A DNA stretch of 64,000 nt, from assembly GCA_000469685.2 (NCBI GenBank), contig LS997565.1, forward strand, positions 22,427,740 through 22,491,739, in the 5' to 3' direction. The DNA is from Haemonchus contortus (lineage: Eukaryota; Nematoda; Chromadorea; Rhabditida; Trichostrongylidae). The notes beneath the pieces are model-generated. The model searched no databases. It saw only the letters and a program-made list of their open reading frames with translations, and was not told the origin of the DNA. Position numbers and translations under genes: made by a program. This document shows positions 58,057-64,000 of this stretch, piece by piece; position 1 is the stretch's first letter; each line of letters begins with the position of its first letter.

Positions 58057-58689
58057 TGAAACGCTGTTTCCAGTCGAAACTTTTTTCCCATGAAGGGAAA
58101 AAATCGTGATATGTAAAACCTCGCCTTGAACCAAACCAGTTTATACTTTTTGGCTTCAGAACGGGGAAGTCAGTGACTAGGCGCAGAGATTTCTACTAGA
58201 GAGGCCGATTTTTCCTGATTGCGAGCTTCAGCGATGAATGTATAATTTGCATCCCATTTGTGCTCGACGTTAGCTATTTGTGCACTCAAGCTATGCGGTA
58301 GAAGGACAGTAGCTACTCAGAGAGACAGTAGCACGTGGAGGAATCGGGCAAGAAAGTTACGACGTTTCAAGAATTTTGAAAGGATCCATACAAACGATTT
58401 CTCCGATTATCCCATGCCTAGCGGTTTAGAAACTCTGTTTGCAATGCTTACAGAACGGGAAGACTCCAATGCACTTCGTCAGCCCAGGGCAAGTCGGATC
58501 ACATTTTGGTCAAGGGCTGACCATTCGCCTCACTGTGGCTGGCATAGCCGCTGAGTTCAACGCTAGCGAAGGGCATCCACTGCTGTGCTGCTGACTTTCA
58601 GGAAGACACCTAACCAGCGCTAATATTTACTGAACGGCATCGACCAAGAAGCCCTTTATCATTCCAAAAAGTAGGAGAGCTAGAGTGAA

Positions 58690-59305
58690 GTATACGCGCT
58701 GTCACTTCAACTGGATTGACTGTAGTGGATTTTCTACAGATCGGAGCAAGTTCAATTGGTTTGGAAGCGATGGTCTACAGTGTGGACGACGTCGTCTGAG
58801 AAAGGTTCCATGTAAATACCACTCTACCACAACCAAGCATGGTAGAAGAAGTGTGATGATCGCACCGGTTCTTCTCCTTGACGGAATGGGCCTTACTTCG
58901 GAAATTGACGGCACGATGACCGGGAGTAGTACGAGAACATGAAGGTCGACATCATCTTGCTGGTTGCACAGCATTACAGGCAGGCAGTATAGATACTGCA
59001 GCAGAATAATGATCGGAAACACTTCCCAATAGTTGTGAAGGAGGCATTCAGCGAACAGGGAACCATACTTCTGAGGAGGTCCAGCATCGGATCTGAACCA
59101 ATAGAACACATGTGAGAAGAGCTTAAAAGGCGTTTCTCAAACAGACTTCGTGGAAATAGCAAAGAATAATTCGCTTAATAAGCGAAGAAGAGAACGCCAT
59201 GCTTGTGTCTACTATTCAAAAACTAATTGACTCGATGTCTTCCCATTGCGACGCTATCATCAGAATTCGAGGCTTTCCTACCAAATATCGATGTTTTTGA
59301 TGTCT
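58690..59305 (+). pseudogene. Tc1-like transposase remnant
   Basis: Catalytic-domain blocks in order: FSTDRSKFNWFGSDGLQCGR (about 58730-58790; the first catalytic Asp region, normally SDESKF), TTTKHGRRSVMIAPVLLLDG (58830-58890), then QQNNDRKHFPIVVKEAFSEQ (about 59000-59055; second Asp block, normally QQDNDPKH), SIGSEPIEHM then EELKRRFSNRLRGNSKE (about 59085-59165; third catalytic block, normally PDLNPIEHLW.E) and a C-terminus reading GFPTKY in the family. Stops and frameshifts throughout. The N-terminal DNA-binding half (58250-58680) is barely recognisable. Confidence 0.82.
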
Positions 59306-59519
59306 TGCATGTTTCTATTCCAAAATAAAGCGGTTTTTATTAGGTCGATGCTATCTGTATTTCCCACAAAATTTGAATCAAATCTCCCTAATGTTCCGTG
59401 AACGATAATAAATTGCAGTTTAGTAGCGGTAATTATTCACGATATGCCCTCAATTAACATATTAAGATTTAATATGATTTTATGAAGTAGGAAAAAGTTA
59501 CAGTTGGGAAAGCGTTTTT

Positions 59520-59542
59520 CCGAAGACTTTTGGTCACTACTG
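59520..59542. repeat. Right terminal repeat of Tc1-like element
   Basis: Pairs with 58034-58056; TA at 59543-59544. Confidence 0.85.
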
Positions 59543-59544
59543 TA

Positions 59545-61437
59545 GGCAGTACAGGATTTTCAGTATAGAAAACCTGAAAAGAAAGGTTTTGGAGTTCTTG
59601 TCACTGCTTCCCTTCTTTCCTGGAAAGGTGGGAGCTGTTGCCGGATTGGAAGGAAGATATTGTTACCACGTCCGACCCAACCGACAAAGACCCTACATGC
59701 TTGGTGCCGCAAACATGAAACCACCCTGTGAAGGAAGCCCGTATTTTTGGAGGTCCATTCATCCGGATTTCATAGTAGCTGGAATGGATTGAGCTTGTAA
59801 GGCAAGAAATGGGATGCGAGCCCATTTCCATAAAAAATCAAAATGATTCCTTCAGCCTCTTAATTATTACACTTGACCCGTTCGTGGGAAAAAATGAAAA
59901 ACTCTTCCAGAAAAAATGTTATGGAAGGCTTAAGACAAAGGGGACGTGAAGAGGGCGTAAAAAAGGGATCGTCCTTCAATTAATTGATCGAATTTTATTT
60001 GGACATACTGTGAATTGGCTGTTCACAGTGTTGAAGGCATCGTGAAGATCATATGATCATATAATCAGACAGACTTACTGTTTCTCAGTACTGATGGGCC
60101 TCTTGAGAATTTACGCTTCTTCTTGTCAGAAAGGGCAGCAAATCAAAGACCAGGGACGTGATGAGAAAAAGTGCTGAATCTTTTCATGATGTGGCCCTGA
60201 CAATACTGTTTGAAAAGACTGTACGCCTCAAATATGAGCTTGAGCCGAATAACAAGGTCTAAATACTTACCAGGGATCAAAGCGGAGTTATTATCTCCCC
60301 ATATAAACCTGTTGCCAAGTACACGCTGGGTGACTAATGTGAAGTGGATTGTCTGCGAAGCAGCGATACAAGAAGCTCCGTTACATCACAATTCCGTACT
60401 TGGCTTTTGTTAGGGAGCTATAAAAATTGCTGTTAACAGAGTAGACGTTCCCAGAAGGGACCCTGAAGGGAAGAAGGGAGCACTACGGATTACCCGGCTG
60501 TGAAGGTTGAATGTTTCAGCGAGACGAAATGCACTATTGTCAAGTCAAATAGCTCAATCACCAGCGCTTACCTCATTGGAATAGTACACTACCAGGCCTT
60601 CACCAGGCTCAGCGATAGATGATAAAGATGACAGCACGGTATGAATGAATGATTTGTATTTATTGTTGACAAGGGATGTCACAATCCTTATAAAGTCGGT
60701 CATAAGCAAGGTTAAGCACTATAGTAGTGTAATTAAAAAAAGTTGCTATAGGCTATAGCTTCATCTCAGTGAGGCCAGAGGTACAAAGGCTAAGTCCTAC
60801 TCAATACTGAACAAACACATAAACTATGCACCCGAAAACAAAGCACAGACACCTAAACTACGCACCGAAGGCACTGTAATTGCAGGCAAAACGGAATGTA
60901 TGGCCTTTTCCATGCTTCACTGAATGCCTGAGAACAAGAATTCGTCGTTGTGATTATTGGTAGTCCAAGAGAAAAAGAACATGGTGTATGGAAAGCACAA
61001 GTTCAGATTTCAATGGAATCCAAAGCTAGGCGTTCTGTCCATAATCTACCGTCCTTGCTAGGCCAAAAAACTGTTTTATGAGCAGACGTAGCCTATAAAA
61101 GCTCCCTCGAAGAGTTTTCATAAACATCCTTGCAGCGATGCACTAGATATTTTTCAAGGATTTCACAGTCAATGGGAAAATGTGTGATTTCCGAAATGAC
61201 ATCACTTTTAAAAGGTTAGAGGCACAAAAGGCATAGTTAGATACCTTATTTAAATAAAAATACAGAGGTTTTGGTTTAGAATAGTGCAAACGCGAAAACC
61301 GACTATTCTATAGAATAAATCGCCTAAGAAAAAGATATTCGGGAAGGACATTGTACGATATTTCAATGACAGACGCAGCATTGAAGAGTTCTTTGGATTA
61401 GCTGTCAGCAGTGGGCTATTACTCGAGCTGCTTCAAT
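59545..61437. other. Intergenic, no gene recognised
   Basis: A minus-strand retroposon-like tail (CAACAATAAATACAAATCAT then ATTC repeats) occurs at 60641-60690. No coding support elsewhere. Confidence 0.35.
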
Positions 61438-61640
61438 GTACCGAAAATTGCCTTCCACTGTTGCCATGAATCGCGTCTAGTTGTTTGAAATATCAAAATT
61501 TGTGCTCTATTGTGAATGGTGCCGCTTTCTCGAGCTCACTGAAACACGGCCACTTCTGGGTGTGACCACAGCGGATGTAAACAACCTTTGAACCTCTATG
61601 CCGTCCTATCTGACAATTTTTCGATCTGGCAGCTCCCCAT
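61438..61640 (+). repeat. Dispersed repeat, copy 1
   Basis: Diverged match to 62647-62840 in the same orientation (AAAATTGCCTTCCACTGTTGC versus AAAATTGTCCTTCACTGTCGC, then GTTGTTTGAA and GTGAATGGTGC/GTGAGTGGTGC). Nature unknown. Confidence 0.45.
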
Positions 61641-62646
61641 AGCTGAGAGCCACAGCTTTACCTTGGGAGGATATATCGGAGACATCTTTGCTCATGATCT
61701 GCGCCTTTTCCACTGACTCTAATTCTGGACGTAACGCGACCACGATCATAGAAGCTACTCCGTTTCCTGTAAGTTCTCGGAAAGATTGATTGAAACGCTA
61801 CTCAAACTGTGCCGAAACACCTATACTCTATCATTAAATTGAATATTAATGTTTCTATTTCGAGACAATCTTCTGCTAATTCATTCCTCTCTCTACCTTG
61901 TCCTTCTTCTCCCTCCATACCCGCCTCCCAACACAGAAGGGAAGGAAAAATGAAATTGCTAACGAATTTGACAGGCGGTTAGGAGCCGGTTACAAGGCGG
62001 AGTGCAAGTGACAACTTCATTTTCAACAACATCAGGCCCCAATGTCGCTGTCAGTTCGTGCTGAGAGGGAGAATGAGTTTCGGTGACAAAGCAATTATGT
62101 GGAGGCTGCGCTTATTTTCGCTCATTTTCCTCTGGGATACTCTCCCTTAAATAAATAATTCGTCCCTTAAATTCCCTTGAAATTCCCCTGTTCTCGCATC
62201 CACAATCTCAATACGCAACTCACGAACTTTTGAATCGCCAGAGGCTAGCTGAGTTAAAATGGTCATTTTTCTCGACTTTGACAAAAAAAAATACAGAGTG
62301 GAAATATGTCCCTGTGGTGGTGAACAAAAGCACTCGTGAAGCTTGAAAAGTTGTCGGAGTAACCGACTAGATAAACCGAGGCTACTGAAGCGAGGGGCTC
62401 ATGTTAGAGGCACAGTCCAGGATAATTTTGAGGTGTCCTTTTGAGGCCGAAATCAATGGTGGAATAGTACATCGGTGGTTAGGAAAACGAGAATATTCGC
62501 CAAATTCGGGGAAAAAGGGTTACTCAAAATAGTGAAAATAGAGAGTGTGCGAGATTACCATGACGGAAATAACATGGAAAGGGTATTCGGACGAGTTTTT
62601 AATTGCTGCAGTTGCGCTAATAGCTGACAACATCAAGCCAAATCTG
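61641..62646. other. Intergenic, no gene recognised
   Basis: Pyrimidine-rich stretch near 61870-61930. No coding support. Confidence 0.4.
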
Positions 62647-62840
62647 TTCAAAATTGTCCTTCACTGTCGCTAGAAGTCATGACATGTTGTTTGAACTTCC
62701 TTCATTCCCTTGTGAGTGGTGCAGCCATTACATCGAATTGAAAGCGTTGAAACTCGTCCACAATGGGTGTGGCGTTCACACGACACAATCTCTGACCCCT
62801 TATTGTGCCTTATACAGGGCGTTTTTCAGCCTTATAACGG
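62647..62840 (+). repeat. Dispersed repeat, copy 2
   Basis: Partner of 61438-61640. Short overlapping frames within it (62654-62967) are not supported as genes. Confidence 0.45.
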
Positions 62841-64000
62841 CAGGTATAGTGTAAGGCGGGGCCACGATATAGTACTGTGGGGAAACTCAGAAACCATTTT
62901 TATTGGAACTGTGTCATCGAGAGAAAGTGCAACAAGTCTGGATTTCGTCGCGACGGATACGCCCTAGCTGCAAAGAATCACTAGACCGGGTCTAATATAA
63001 AGTCAAAGTCTCAACGTCAGTGAAACTACCGAGGAGACACCTAGACGTTTTTCAAATTATTATACACAAAACTGAAGTGATGAAGTCAACCAGCCAACCT
63101 GATAGTCCACTTTTGAAATTTTCGAATAGCTATGCACAGTTCTATTCTACTCCAACCCCTTCTTCCAGGAAACGAGTGAATTGGTTGGTAGCTAACCAAC
63201 GAACTTTAGCCTTCTTCTCTGGCTCGATGAAGCAGAAGGAAGATTTGGAAGCTAAAGAAGTACGTACTTTTCAAAGCAAACTTCGCCATAATCAGATTTT
63301 TTTGGAGTTGAACACCTTGTCTTAGCGATCTCTTTGTTACTTTGAGATCTCCTTGATCTTCCGGTAACTCATTGTGCCCCTGCAGTAATAACCAGGTCCT
63401 GTGCGTTTCTCGTTCCTCTGCTCCCAGAATACCACCGAATGAATTTTTACGAGCGACGGTGTTTTCCGCAGCTACTTATGATAGTTATCAAGTTGACAAT
63501 TGGAAATAAGTATGTGCGAATTATTTCTCTCTACTGGTATTAGTCAATGGCCACTCCACCTAACTTTTGCCCCCAGTTATTTTTTCATTCTTAAATACTC
63601 CGCTGACTGTAATAATGTGTAATAATAATGTAGGAAAAAGTGATATGACTCATAGTTGTATTTAATCAGCCGGAGCTTAACTGTAGCTCCTTGTGGTACC
63701 AGCTTTTGGACTTTCGGAGGGGGATCCACTTCACAAACCCGACCTTAGCGATTGAATTACCGAGTCTGAGTAAGAATCGCCAACACTCAAAAAATGAAAC
63801 ATGCAAGAACCAGGGCTTCAAATCCTTCCTGCGCGCAACCCAAAGTTGTCAAGGGTCAAATTTTACACATACATAAATTAGCTATATTTTCATTTTCTTG
63901 GAACCTGGCCAAATAAAACGATGCTTTTGTATTGCTATGCCGTACAGGTTCGTCATCATTGAAGGAACCGCCTGAGCTGGTCGACGTTTCGAACAGGTTG
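62841..64000. other. Intergenic to window end, no gene recognised
   Basis: A 101-codon plus frame at 63020-63325 has ordinary composition but no recognised domain, start context or splice support. Confidence 0.35.

Larger units (their letters stand above)
58034..59542 (+). mobile_element. Tc1-like transposon, decayed
   Basis: 1509 bp with terminal inverted repeats (58034-58056 and 59520-59542, 21 of 23 matching, CAGTAGTGACCAAAAGTC type) and TA target duplications at 58032-58033 and 59543-59544. A plus-strand transposase remnant fills the right half. Confidence 0.88.

Noticed and set aside
1..64000. CRISPR arrays, operons or other prokaryotic systems
   Set aside because: No regularly spaced repeats, no ribosome-binding sites; spliced genes and eukaryotic retroelements show nuclear nematode DNA.

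Overview
The window is eukaryotic and almost certainly from a clade V parasitic nematode, probably a strongylid such as a hookworm (inference). The evidence is two nematode cuticle-collagen genes with short introns, a cluster of small secreted ShK-domain genes, and nematode-type mobile elements: RTE and CR1-like LINEs, a bandit/Hsmar1-like mariner, other mariners, a Tc1-like element, a Ty3-like LTR element and tRNA-derived SINEs. Gene density is low. Most long reading frames are transposon debris or shadows of spliced genes.

Layout. 1-3.3 kb: no gene. 3.3-10.5 kb: a decayed CR1-like LINE, itself split by a full-length but mutated RTE LINE with a visible 12-bp target-site duplication; the nest is bracketed by diverged ~260-bp direct repeats. 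11.8-13.1 kb: a complete mariner with TIRs and a frameshifted transposase. 16.3-17.5 kb: intact cuticle collagen 1 (minus strand). 20.9-22.7 kb: a possible orphan exon, a mariner remnant and a retroposon tail. 23.8-38.1 kb: a very large, nearly perfect inverted repeat (arms ~5.9 kb, loop ~2.6 kb) carrying eight ShK gene copies. 37.0-39.3 kb: an LTR-bounded, internally deleted Ty3-like element that crosses the outer end of the right arm. 41.7-44.5 kb: two mariner remnants. 49.8-50.0 and 55.0-55.3 kb: SINE copies. 50.9-51.8 kb: cuticle collagen 2 (minus strand) with three frameshifts. 58.0-59.5 kb: a decayed Tc1-like transposon. The rest is non-coding as far as I can see.

The ShK cluster is the centre of interest. 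Its order is E(+) B'(-) D(+) | C(-) A(+) | D'(-) B(+) E'(-). The genes form three divergent pairs (B'/D, C/A, D'/B) around repeated 0.7-0.8 kb intergenic promoters, plus a two-domain gene E at each outer side. E, E', B, B' and A look intact. D and D' carry the same inactivating changes. C is a chimera, with a D-type promoter in front of a B-type coding region, and has a premature stop. Genes A and B encode the same mature peptide although their introns have diverged. All have TATA boxes and look like secreted Cys-rich peptides. The near-identity of the arms means a recent inverted duplication, recent arm-to-arm gene conversion, or an assembly fold-back; long reads would decide.
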